The notes beneath the pieces were generated by a model. It was not told where the DNA came from and searched no databases. It saw nothing but the letters and a program-made list of their open reading frames with translations. The translations under genes and the position numbers were made by a program. From Emmonsiellopsis sp. PD_33 (Eukaryota > Ascomycota > Eurotiomycetes > Onygenales > Ajellomycetaceae): a stretch of DNA of 64,000 bases. The stretch lies in contig JANTQF010000008.1 in NCBI GenBank assembly GCA_032988165.1, forward strand, positions 1-64,000, given 5' to 3'. Positions 35,885 to 45,817 of this stretch are shown here, one piece after another (positions within the stretch are counted from its first letter, which is position 1; every line of letters begins with the position of its first letter).

Positions 35885-36628
35885 TTACCCGCTAACTCTT
35901 CGTGGGATTATAGCCGGGTAGGAAAATACATCTTTCTCGTGCTTGAGCGTCTTGCTGAACTGGAAATACAAAAAGAGAAAGCCCACAGAACTCAAGACTG
36001 CCGGGATGAGAAAACCGCTGAAAAAGCCAAGTCCAGGGTCAAATTTGTGTCCTGAGCGGAATCCGATATTTCCTTTCAAGGTGTCCCCCCCCCCGATTTT
36101 CCAGAGTATTCCGGCAAGCAGGGCCAAAATTAATGTCCGCAGAACCATCGAAGTTGATATATTATATATTAACCGAAAGTTGATAATTGTGCTCAGAGGA
36201 GGGTTCCCTCCGGTTTTTGTCCCCTCGATGCTGTTGCTTGAAATAGCATGGAATTGTGCAGAGTTAACACCATATCCCGCCAAATTTCCGACGACAGAGT
36301 GTTCGATCTTCTTGATGGCATCGGAACTATGACCAGCGTATTCGTAGGTTTCACTACCGTTGGTGCCGGCACATGTTTTAAGGACTTCAATTCCGCCTGG
36401 GTGGTCCTTGGCGAAGGATGTGAGATTATATACTGCGACAAGGGAATAGTAAGCGATTGTTATGGGAACAAAGACCACCGGGTTAACGGTTCTGGTGTTC
36501 GAAACATCGTCAAATTAGGAAAGCAGCAGCTCACCTTTTCCGTGCACTGCAATCCACAAGTCTTCCTGACTGTTGTGCCCCTTGAGCTGCGCAAGGGTGA
36601 TAAGGTTTCTATCCTGCTGATTTCCCAT
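35885..36628 (-). CDS. Membrane-anchored cytochrome b5-domain protein
   Basis: Heme protein of 213 residues in exons 36628-36535 and 36432-35885. The b5 domain occupies about residues 8-85: ITLAQLKGHNSQEDLWIAVHG, then VYNLTSFAKDHPGG (first heme His), and YAGHSSDAIKKIEHSVVGNL (second heme His). Two hydrophobic segments follow (VLRTLILALLAGILW and GFLIPAVLSSVGFLFLYF), so it is anchored with the heme domain in the cytosol. It shares a divergent promoter with the P450, which suggests it feeds that enzyme its second electron. No desaturase or reductase domain is fused. Confidence 0.88.
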
Positions 36629-37187
36629 GTTTCTGTCCGTGGGAGATTTGATTCCAGTACTGCAAGGCAATATCAAAAAGCTCAGGGGCATTCATACCCG
36701 AGTCCTCAGAGATCCTGTCTAATTAAACAGGAGCAGACTCCTCACCGAATCCCAACTTCGGCTGAAGCCAAAGCGGGAATTTTAACCATTCCTATTTCAT
36801 GCCACCTTTAGGTTTACAACCGGATATATTTCTGTCAAGTTTTGATATCATTTTGGTTCTTACGGGGACATTATCGTATCGAGGGTGAGCGGAAATTTCC
36901 CGATTCGGCCTCGGTCCGACTCCGTTTGGCGATGCCAGATAGACGGCGTGCGATATGTGATTAAACATCGGATTACAGGAACTGTGCGGGCCGAAAGTTT
37001 TCATCTTACCCAGTTTGTTTCAGAAATTGCGTGGAAGGCTGGGGATACCGGCGATGGCTAATTCGCACCTTTGAATACTACTCCCCATATCAACATCACC
37101 ATATCTACTACTATCCGTGCGGCAACGGTTGTGATGGTGACTGCTGATGTTCTTTACTAGTGCTCCTCTTCCTCGTTTCGTCAAAGA
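36629..37187. promoter_or_regulatory. Divergent promoter of the b5 and P450 genes
   Basis: About 560 bp. The inverted word CCGAA-N7-TTCGG lies at 36745-36761. GAATCGG/CCTCGG words lie near 36900. The 5' end of the P450 may reach into it (see that gene). Confidence 0.5.
36745..36761. promoter_or_regulatory. Candidate operator CCGAA-N7-TTCGG
   Basis: Perfect 5-bp inverted arms 117 bases above the b5 start, in a shared promoter. CTTCGGCTGAAG overlaps its right arm. A regulator site is plausible but not shown. Confidence 0.35.
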
Positions 37188-38936
37188 ATGCGCGAACATA
37201 TTCTCAAAATGCATCAAGAATTTTTCATCGAGGGCGCCTGCAAAAGATGCGAAGTGGTTGATGTATCTGGTTTCGAAGACCTCCGTCATCTCAAACTAGT
37301 TATTGGGGAGTTGTTTTCATTTGCAGACCCAAATTGTATGCACCATATTTTCCCTCTATTCTCCGCCAATGCTAATAGCTTCTCAGCGATTTTCTTTCAT
37401 TCCCAGCATGATGGCGCCCTCATCTCATTAGAGGACATCAAATCCGGTCGCGGCCCCATAGAGCTGCGAGCCTCGCGGAAGACTCCAATCAAATCGCCTC
37501 CAGGATCTCGACCTCTTCCTTACGTTGGGAACCACTATGAAGTCTATCCTGACCCGCTTGGCAATTACGATAGGCTGTTCGCACGCTACGGCCCAATGAT
37601 CAAAACTGTCAATATGGGTACCACTATTTACCACACCAATGACCCGGTTATCTCACGCCATGTTCTCCGCGAGGGTGACCTCTTTACGAAGATCACGTCT
37701 GATCCCTCTCATCCACTCTTCTACATGAACGACCAGACCGCCCTTTTTACGTGTGATAGTTCATCACCCGCTTTTCCAATTAGCCACAAATTCATTCCAC
37801 CGGCGATGTCACCAAGGGCTATAGCGCATCACGCACCACTAATTCAATCCGCAACACGCTCGATTTTCTCCGTGCTTGATGAATTATCGAACGGCGAGCT
37901 CGCCTTCAACGTCTACCAGTACATGTTTAAAATGGCAGGGCAGATTATCTGGAGAGTGGTTGTGGGACAGGATGTAGAGCACTTCAAGGCTCTTAACACA
38001 CCGCCAACTCTTGCCATTCGCCTATTCGGAGAGTATCTGAAGCTGATGAAAATAACATCACTGCGGCCGAAATGGTACGGTAGCTTGCCATTCGGTGACC
38101 CAGCTCGGCTACGCGCCGTGAGAGCACAGCTCTTCGATATTGTGGGGAAAGCGTTAGACGAGTGTGTTACCCCTGGTGGAGACCTGCTCTCCCTACAAGA
38201 TCCAGCAGCATCTTTACAAGCCTCGTGTATCGCCGACTTTCTATGCCGAGCCCGCGACGATAAGGGTGAAGGCTTGCCACGAGATATCCTGCTTGGCAAT
38301 GTACTGGTTTTACTTGGTGCTGGGTTTGTTACCAGTGCATCACTGCTATCCTGGTCTATCTACTCGCTAGTCACATACCCAGGAAACCAAGAGCGGCTGC
38401 TTCAAGAACTGGTAGATCACGGTGCAGATGACGAAAAAGTTTGGACTCACGACGAGTTACATTCTATGGAATTTCTTGACTGTTTTGTCAAAGAGACTCA
38501 AAGGATGCACAGTCCCAGTTTCCAAACGGCACGAAATGCTAAGAAGGATGTCATATTACCAGGAGGTTACTTGATTCCAGCTGGATCCGTGGTCATTCCC
38601 TGTTTCCCAAGCATCCACAAGAATCCAGCCCATTGGGAAAATCCAGCAAGGTTTGATCCAAATCGATGGATGGACGAAGATTTCGCCGGCACGGCCATGA
38701 AGAGAGGTCTATATACCCCATTCGCAGCTGGCGGGAGAGGATGTGTCGGGTTCAATCTTGCTTTGATCGAGGTCAAAATGGTGTTGGCGGAACTTGTCTA
38801 TCGTTATCACTTTGAAGACGCGTCAACGGAGGCTGTGGTTTATGATCCGGAGTTTTTAGTTGTTCGTCCACTGAACTTTTATGCCAGCCCTGTAAAGCGG
38901 ACGGAGTGGCCATCTATATCAATGGCGAGGGAATGA
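37188..38936 (+). CDS. Cytochrome P450 with atypical I-helix, 5' end uncertain
   Basis: P450 core from about 37405 to the stop. It has the proline-rich hinge PPGSRPLPYVGN, the K-helix FVKETQRMH (E-x-x-R), FDPNRW and the heme loop FAAGGRGCVGF (Cys about residue 519). The I-helix reads LGAGFVTSAS, with Val (about 381) where most P450s have Asp or Glu before Thr. The uninterrupted frame from ATG 37188 gives 582 residues, but the first 70 do not look like a P450 and hold no clear membrane anchor. An alternative first exon from ATG 37147 (MFFTSAPLPRFVKECANIF) spliced toward the acceptor at 37407 is possible. It is probably an oxidase of the polyketide product. Confidence 0.85.
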   Translation: MREHILKMHQEFFIEGACKRCEVVDVSGFEDLRHLKLVIGELFSFADPNCMHHIFPLFSANANSFSAIFFHSQHDGALISLEDIKSGRGPIELRASRKTPIKSPPGSRPLPYVGNHYEVYPDPLGNYDRLFARYGPMIKTVNMGTTIYHTNDPVISRHVLREGDLFTKITSDPSHPLFYMNDQTALFTCDSSSPAFPISHKFIPPAMSPRAIAHHAPLIQSATRSIFSVLDELSNGELAFNVYQYMFKMAGQIIWRVVVGQDVEHFKALNTPPTLAIRLFGEYLKLMKITSLRPKWYGSLPFGDPARLRAVRAQLFDIVGKALDECVTPGGDLLSLQDPAASLQASCIADFLCRARDDKGEGLPRDILLGNVLVLLGAGFVTSASLLSWSIYSLVTYPGNQERLLQELVDHGADDEKVWTHDELHSMEFLDCFVKETQRMHSPSFQTARNAKKDVILPGGYLIPAGSVVIPCFPSIHKNPAHWENPARFDPNRWMDEDFAGTAMKRGLYTPFAAGGRGCVGFNLALIEVKMVLAELVYRYHFEDASTEAVVYDPEFLVVRPLNFYASPVKRTEWPSISMARE

Positions 38937-40006
38937 GATGTTAATCTCCGTCAGCAGCCGGGTTATCTTGAGCTTATTAGATACTCTACACAGATAATCT
39001 GAGTTCATACATGCAGGTGCCTTTAGAAATATTCATGGGTTGGATTGGGGGAGGCATTGAAAGCATGAACCCTTCGGAGGCTGCACGGAAAGCCAATAAT
39101 TCAACGAGATATCCTCCAATACTCAATGTACCAAAAGAAAAAAGGAAAAAAGGAAAAAGGAAAAAGGAAGAAGTGGAAGTAGAAGTAGAAATGAAAATGA
39201 AATGCGTCGCATGGATTTAGGAATTTTTAATATTCTTGGCATTTTTCGGCTTGCCAAACTAACTTCACTCTCCAGCCTTCTCTCATGAACGCGTCGCTTC
39301 TGGACTCTCTGCGTACGAACCAACCTGGACATAGTTGGTGCCCTAGAGGCAAAATATGATCTAACAATTAGTTATTCAAACATGGAGTTTACACCTTTAC
39401 CTTCATCCAAGGGCTATCTGCACCGCTGAAGGGCTTGACGTTAACAACTTGAACCACCGCGCCCGATTTCCTCAGCCCAGCCTAGCCAGCAGATGTGGTT
39501 ACACGCAGCCGATTTGGTGTGAGGCATCTCGCGCCCGTATGAGTGGTTTTGAACGGTCTTGCCCGTTATGCCAATGGGCCAATCCATATTCAATCCCAAG
39601 GGACGTCGGCGGGTACGCGCAAAGGCGAAAAGGCCGTGGATACTACTAATTATGGAGGACAAATCATCAAAAGAGATAAACCCCGTGTATTGTCAGCAAT
39701 TTTGCGCGTGGTGTAAGAGATGGTCAAGGATATTCCCCAGCGTGGTCCGGGCCGACCGAGTAAGAGCACGGCTTGGATCAGGTTTGATGGTAAGACCAGA
39801 TTTTGAAAACATCCAGGATGCTCGGGCTGAGCGACCGCCCAAAAAGGGGCAATGTTTGTATAAAGTCAGGTCTTGACAGATTTCTCCAAATTGGCCCGCT
39901 TCGTCAGGAATTTAATTTTGTGTTCGTCTTTTTTGCACGTTACTATCTCGTTGTTTCAATCCTACAAATCAATATTCGCTTATCCAGAATAACAGAGTCA
40001 TCCACG
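38937..40006. other. Intergenic region, promoter of the amidotransferase
   Basis: Has an A/G-rich low-complexity run near 39129-39200 and a TATA box at 39859-39865. The frame open upstream of 40007 is not used, because the catalytic Cys must follow the initiator Met. Confidence 0.6.
39859..39865 (+). promoter_or_regulatory. TATA-box candidate of the amidotransferase gene
   Basis: TATAAAG, 148 bases upstream of the ATG at 40007. Confidence 0.5.
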
Positions 40007-42315
40007 ATGTGCGGTATCACAGCAAGCGTTGCTCTGCCTCATGCCAAAGCGAACGAATGTACCAGTACCACAACTGACAAGTGCGATGATGGCTTCGATC
40101 CCAGTTACGCCGGCAGCTATACCAATGGCGATACCCGTGAGGATGCTGTCAAATCCCTCGCTTCTCAACTTCAAGCTTCTGTCAACAAGATAAGCCACCG
40201 TGGGCCTGACGAGACCGGTGTATGGGTTAGCCCCGATGGGAGCGTTGGTCTTGGCCATTGTCGTCTTTCTATCAACGACCTCTCGCCAAGTGGTTCCCAA
40301 CCGCTTACAAGTGATGACGGACAAATCCATGCCGTTGTAAATGGTGAAATTTACGATCATGATCGTTTACGAGGTCTATGTGCAGTCGTTCACGGCTACA
40401 ACTTCCAAGGCGAAAGCGATAGTGAACTGGTCCTGGCCTTATATAAGATCTATGGCGCACCTGGATTTTTTGCACACCTCCGAGGAGAATTTGCCTTCGT
40501 CCTCTATGATAGCCGGGAGGGTAGCAAAAGGATCATTGCCGCACGCGATAGATTCGGTATTAAACCATTGGTATGGACTACCGTTGAGAATAGGCTTCTG
40601 CTTGCAGCTGAGTCGAAGGCCTTTTTGGCCTTGGGGTGGAAGCCTGAATGGGATGTCGGTGCAATCGTGGATAGTGGATGGATGACGGATGAGAGAACTC
40701 TTTTCAAGGGAGTAAAGAAGGTTCTACCTGGTCACTGGCTTGAGATCACTGAAGAACGGGGACTTGAAACGCACAGATACTGGGATGCTGAATATGCGGA
40801 CAAAGTATGTACCCCCGTGAATAATGATGTCCATGTTAGTAACAATAAGCAGACAAAGCCTGACCCTCGCACCATTGATGAAATAATAATAGGCGTGCGC
40901 GAACGACTTGTCGAATCAATTCGGCTTCGACTGAGGGCTGATGTGCCTGTGGGCATTTATCTCTCGGGGGGTATCGACTCCTCAGCTGTGGCGGGAATCG
41001 TAACCCAGCTCGCCAAAAAGCAACACGTCAAGATTGGGAATCAATCCGCCGCGACCCGAGTTGCTTGCTTCAGTGTACAATTCCCAGAGAAGTCGGGCTA
41101 TGACGAGTCAGGTAAGGCACAATTTGACCAATATTCCATGTCCAGTCCCTAATGTAATGTTTTATAGATATTGCTGATCGCACTGCCAAATGGTTGGGTG
41201 TCGAAATCATCAAGAAAGATGTCGATGAAGCTACTCTCGCTCGTGACTTTGTTGACACTGCCTATCACTGCGAACACCACCATTTCGACCTTAACAGTGT
41301 TGCCAAATTTGCCCTATCTACATTGCCGCAGGAGAATGGCGTTAAAGTTGTCCTGACGGGCGAAGGCGCCGATGAGCACTTCGCCGGATATCCTTATTTT
41401 CCAGCCGACTTCCTACTTGAGCCTGATCTAGCACAACCGAATTCATCCCTCTCGGCCGACGATGAACTGCGCGAGAAACTTCAAAAGGCCGTTATGGCTG
41501 AAATGCAGAACATATTCAATAAGGCGGGAGCTTTTCACCATGGAGAGAAAACGGAGAATCCAGTTTTAGCCGACGTGAATAGCCGCGGGACGCTTCAAAT
41601 GCTGCTAGCCTGGCACCCAACGATCAAGGTCTTTGCTCCATGGGTAGGCGAACAATATTCTAACGCCGATTGCCGAAGCACTCTCTTGGGGTCTTATTCC
41701 CCAGAGATCCGTGAGAAGATGCGATCGCGCTGGCACCCAATGCACACCTCCATGTACATGTGGAACAAGAGCGCGCTAGCTAACATTCTCCTCTCCTGTC
41801 TCGGAGACCGTACGGAAATGGCCCATAGTGTCGAGGCACGCACTCCGTTCCTCGACCATCACCTTACGGAATACGTGAATAATCTACCCCCAAGCGTCAA
41901 AATGGCATACACCGCTCAAAAATCAACGGAGACGCAACGACATGGCCCGATTTGGGAGCATTCTGGTTCTGCTCTGCAGTCCATGACGGAGAAATGGATA
42001 CTGCGGGAGGCAGTGCGGCCATACATCACTGATGAACTTTACGAGCGGCGGAAGCATCCATTTTTGGCCCCGACGAAGTGGCCACAGGGAGGTCCGATCC
42101 ATCTCATGCTTGAAAAGCTCTTGACGCGTGAGGCAGTGGATAACTTGGGTTTCATTGAGTACGAACTAGTTGAGGGGGCTATGGCTCGTGCATTCGGAGA
42201 TGATGGGGACCCACTGTCATTCCGTACACTGCTGTATGTTGGCTGTTGGGTCACGCTGTCCCAGCGCTTTGGTGTTAAGAAAGCAGTAAAGGAGGATTAC
42301 GTCAATCCTAACTAG
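40007..42315 (+). CDS. Asparagine-synthetase-like glutamine amidotransferase
   Basis: Two exons, 40007-41111 and 41168-42315, give 750 residues. The N-terminus MCGITASV exposes Cys2, the class II glutaminase nucleophile after Met removal. HRGPDETGVW, GHCRLSI and VVNGEIYDHD belong to that domain; a 45-residue insertion sits after the first strand. The second domain is an ATP-pyrophosphatase: IYLSGGIDSSAVAGI is the PP-loop, and LTGEGADEHFAGY follows. The family uses glutamine ammonia to convert an adenylated carboxylate to an amide. Between P450 and lactonase genes in a PKS cluster, it may amidate the polyketide acid, but primary asparagine synthesis cannot be excluded without checking for another AsnB gene. 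Confidence 0.9.
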
Positions 42316-43121
42316 GTTAGAAGGGCTGTTGGTAGTTACCCAGTCTAGCATTGATGGTGGCTAGGAAGTGATGTTGGATTGTTTCTGGACTAATCAAATT
42401 TTTGGGATATACTATGATTTAGAACATCTGGAAATTACGCAGCTAAATACTGCATGTTATTGAGAATCTATAGAATTGTGAATTCAAAATCAATATGAGA
42501 CCTGTATATAAATCTTCGAAGATAGTAACCGTGAAATATCCACTGGCACATTTAATCACTGGAAGTTCGACAATTTTCATCGAGCTTTCCACCCATACTA
42601 GTTAGCCGTTCCGGAAAAAACTTCACTTGGGTCCGGCTAAAAAAAGGAAACTTCCAAAAATAGTTATTTTGCCATTAAGAGCTGATGTGTAACTCGAACT
42701 AAGGATCGAGTGCTGTACCACGGAGACCTCGCTCGAGGACCGTCCCAACACCCTGTAAAAAACGTTCGCCACGCTGAAGTTAAAACCAAGCCCCTTTTTC
42801 GAGTGACACAAGTCTCGTGCTGCGGAGTATCCAAGTTTGGCCTCGCGTTAAAGCCTCATACGGCTATCCTGTCCCCCGTCGTACGGAAACGTATTCCCCG
42901 AAGCTATTGGATTCCTGCTCAACGAATCGTATGGGCTACCTGAACTTCACCAAGCAGTGAATGGGGTCTGGAAGAGTGGTCTTTTGAGATTCTTACTCCA
43001 TCTCCGGTTTAGATATATTTGAGAAAACTTTTGATTTGCGATTGACGTTGATTGAAGGGAGAACTAACAAATTCAATATTTGTACACAAGAGATTCGAAT
43101 CATCGAAGACAACAAAATAAG
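42316..43121. other. Intergenic region, promoter of the lactonase-like gene
   Basis: AT-rich, no gene. CCGTTCCGGA near 42606 and CCCCGAAG near 42896 are the only GC-rich palindrome-like words. Confidence 0.55.
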
Positions 43122-44451
43122 ATGATGCTTATTTCACGGCAGCTTGCTCTCCTGGGCTTATTTACGTCGTCGATGGTGGCAGCAGAAAGCAGTCTGGTAG
43201 AGCCATGCGAAGGATATCCTTATCCAGAAGTTGTCTGCATAAAGAGGTACGGCTCTATTATGCCTGGCAACTTCATCCGCACTGTTCGAAATATTTTAGG
43301 AGATGCAGACACCTACGGATCGACCTCAGTCCCTCACGACTCCTCGTTTAGCGACATATCCAATGCCACATTCATAATCTGGGATACTCAAAACGCGCCC
43401 GCAATCCTAGGGAAGAAACCGCAGCTGGAATTTATGTTTGAAGTCGAAATGCAACCGCACGAAGCGCCAGTTTTTGTTCCGGCGACGAACGAACTTTATT
43501 TTACTCGACTGAAGAGGGATTATCTACCGCAACTAGTCGTAAATTTGGCAGAAAATCCGCCTACTCTCTCAGAGAAAAGCTCCACCCCACCAATTTATGC
43601 ACCTAGCGGTTCTCGATATCGCAATGGGTCAATTATTTTCTGTGCAGGCGGGCTAAACGATACCGACGATGGCAATCACTTTCGCCCAGGCATTATCAAA
43701 TTGGATCCACAAACTGGCAAATCGGAGACGTTGTTGAACAATTACTTTGGGTATTTCTTCAACATGTGTGATGATCTGGATATTGATTCGGATGGCATTA
43801 TATGGTTTACTGACCCTCGTATGTTATTTTATACCCCCTCCCCTTCGACTATTCCCAAATTACAACTATTAGTCCGCTAACATGCATGAAATTTGATGCA
43901 CTGCAGAATACTCTTGGCCGGATCAGACAAGCACAGTGGCTCCACAAATAGGAACAGCAACTTACAGATTCGACCCAGCAACAGGACTTGTACAAGTCGT
44001 CGAAGACTCCCTCGTCCAACCAAACGGAATTCACTTCTCCCCTGACGGCAAAGTCCTCTATATCAGCGACACTGGATCAGGAGTTGCCATAATCGACGAA
44101 AAGGTTCGGCCAGTGCAGCCAATATCATACAACAGCACCGGAAAACGCACTCTCTACGCCTTCGACGTATCGCCGGATAGAAGTGCATTACTGAACAAAA
44201 GACCACTTTACCAGGCTATGGAATATGTAGTTGATGGGCTAAAGGTTGCCGAGAATGGTATGATTGTTGCAGCAACGGGACGCGGTATTGATGTTCTCGA
44301 TAAGCACGGGGCGCCTTTGGTCAGGGTTCAAACAAACTTCACGGCTATGAATATGCAGTGGGTCGGACCCGATTATGATGAGCTGTGGATTGTCGGGATT
44401 GGGGGTGTCGCGCGGTTAAAATGGAATTTGACAGGGCCGCGTTTCGATTAA
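43122..44451 (+). CDS. Secreted SMP-30/gluconolactonase-like beta-propeller
   Basis: Two exons, 43122-43818 and 43907-44451, give 413 residues. The N-terminus MMLISRQLALLGLFTSSMVAA is a signal peptide. The rest has the lactonase propeller motifs: DDLDIDSDGIIWFTDP, LVQPNGIHFSPDGKVLYISD, VDGLKVAENGMIVAATGRG. Glu and Asp metal ligands are in the usual blocks (QPHEAP, PNG, VDGLKV). Such enzymes hydrolyse lactones with a divalent metal. In this cluster it could open or close a lactone outside the cytosol, or protect the cell. It is the last gene on the right that fits the cluster. Confidence 0.86.
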
Positions 44452-45224
44452 AGGGTATTTTTCTTCGTTATGTGCGATTATTCATTTTTTTTTTTTTTTG
44501 ACTGAATCCGCAGACTGGCCAAGTGTTCGGCACTGAGAAGAGAATACTGTATCTAGGAAGTGTATCAACTGTGCAATTCCATTGTTCACCGCCCGGCGTG
44601 TTAGCCAGGATATGCTTACTGATGGTAAAAAGTGTGCTGGTCATGTATAGGTAGAGTTTTATTTTCATTATGTTTAGTGTTCAATGGGCGTATTTGTATT
44701 ATTATTGTCGGAGCTCTGGAGAATTAGTGAGATAGGTCTTGAATATTAGGTTTTGCGCTTGACGAATAAGCTTATTTTGGACCCAGGTTTGTCGGCCAAT
44801 CATATTCTTGATGCCCCACTCGCTCAAAGTGGCCCGCCAAATCTTAAATCAATCGTCAAACTAGTACCAGTTCTATATCATCGACAAATAACTATTAGAG
44901 ATAAGGATTGTTTCTCCTTATTGTTCCATATTTGCGCCGGTATGCTTGGCCTAGAGGTGGCATAAGATCAGAATAGGTTCATAGATCTATACTAGGTTCA
45001 TAGTACTTCCTCGAGTTGTCAAGAACACGCAACTCCCCTCCCATCAGGAAGGTAGGCTTTCCGCCAAATAAAAATGAACATGAGGATAAAAATAGCAAGC
45101 ATACCCTCCCCACAAACACAAATCCATTCCTAGAACTCCAGAACCAGGAATACCCGAACCAAAAAACTGAAACACGCTCATATCTGCTCAAGACCCAAAC
45201 ATTGGCTCCACGAAATTGACTTCG
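44452..45224. other. Convergent region at the right border of the cluster
   Basis: AT-rich, with a T15 run near 44486. No gene supported. Confidence 0.6.
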
Positions 45225-45817
45225 CTAGTTCCACCCGATAACTCCTTCCGCCACCCGCATCCCCATCGCATCAACTATCGACATACGCCTCCCAATCACG
45301 CCGGTTTCGTGGGTGTCAAGCCGTAGCCTCGTCGTCGTAGTATTATCGTGATCTTCAGAAATTATACTCATGCTGGCAAGCGTGGTTGGGAGGGAAGATT
45401 CCTCCTCTTGGTCTTGCTGGGGTTCTGGTGTTGGCGCTGGTGTTGGCGCTAGGTTTTGTAGCGGGAAGCGGTATAGGGCAGGGTGCGAATCGCGATGTTT
45501 TGAGGGAGTGAGGTCACCGTCGGGACTAGGAGTCCCGTTAGCATACATAGTCCGTCCGTATAGACATTGTTTATGACAACTTACTGTATCTCGATCCAGC
45601 AGGTTCGAAACGCATCGATGGGACAGGGATGTTCGGTTTTGGTTTCCTCTCTCCTTGGTCTATTGAAGCTGAGTTCGATCCCCTCTATTCCAGGGGCATG
45701 GCATTCACGAAGAGTGACATGACAATTGGACACGCTGTTGGTTCCATGCGTGCTCAGGGGGCGGAGGAAAGCCATTGCGCCTCCCTGGCTGCCCCGTGAT
45801 GAGAAGCCGTTGCACAT
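45225..45817 (-). CDS. Small protein of unknown function
   Basis: Two exons, 45817-45585 and 45525-45225, give 177 residues. The 59-nt intron has a clear GTAAGT donor, a GCTAAC branch point 8-13 nt before the acceptor, and a TAG acceptor, which supports a real gene. The N-terminal part (MCNGFSSRGSQGG) is Ser/Gly-rich. The middle holds TPAPTPEPQQDQEEE low complexity. The end RRMSIVDAMGMRVAEGVIG is the most conserved-looking block. No domain, membrane segment or catalytic motif recognised. I would not assign it to the cluster. Confidence 0.55.

Noticed and set aside
39803..40006. In-frame upstream extension of the amidotransferase
   Set aside because: The class II glutaminase needs Cys as residue 2, so MCGI at 40007 is the start; the extension also covers the TATA box.
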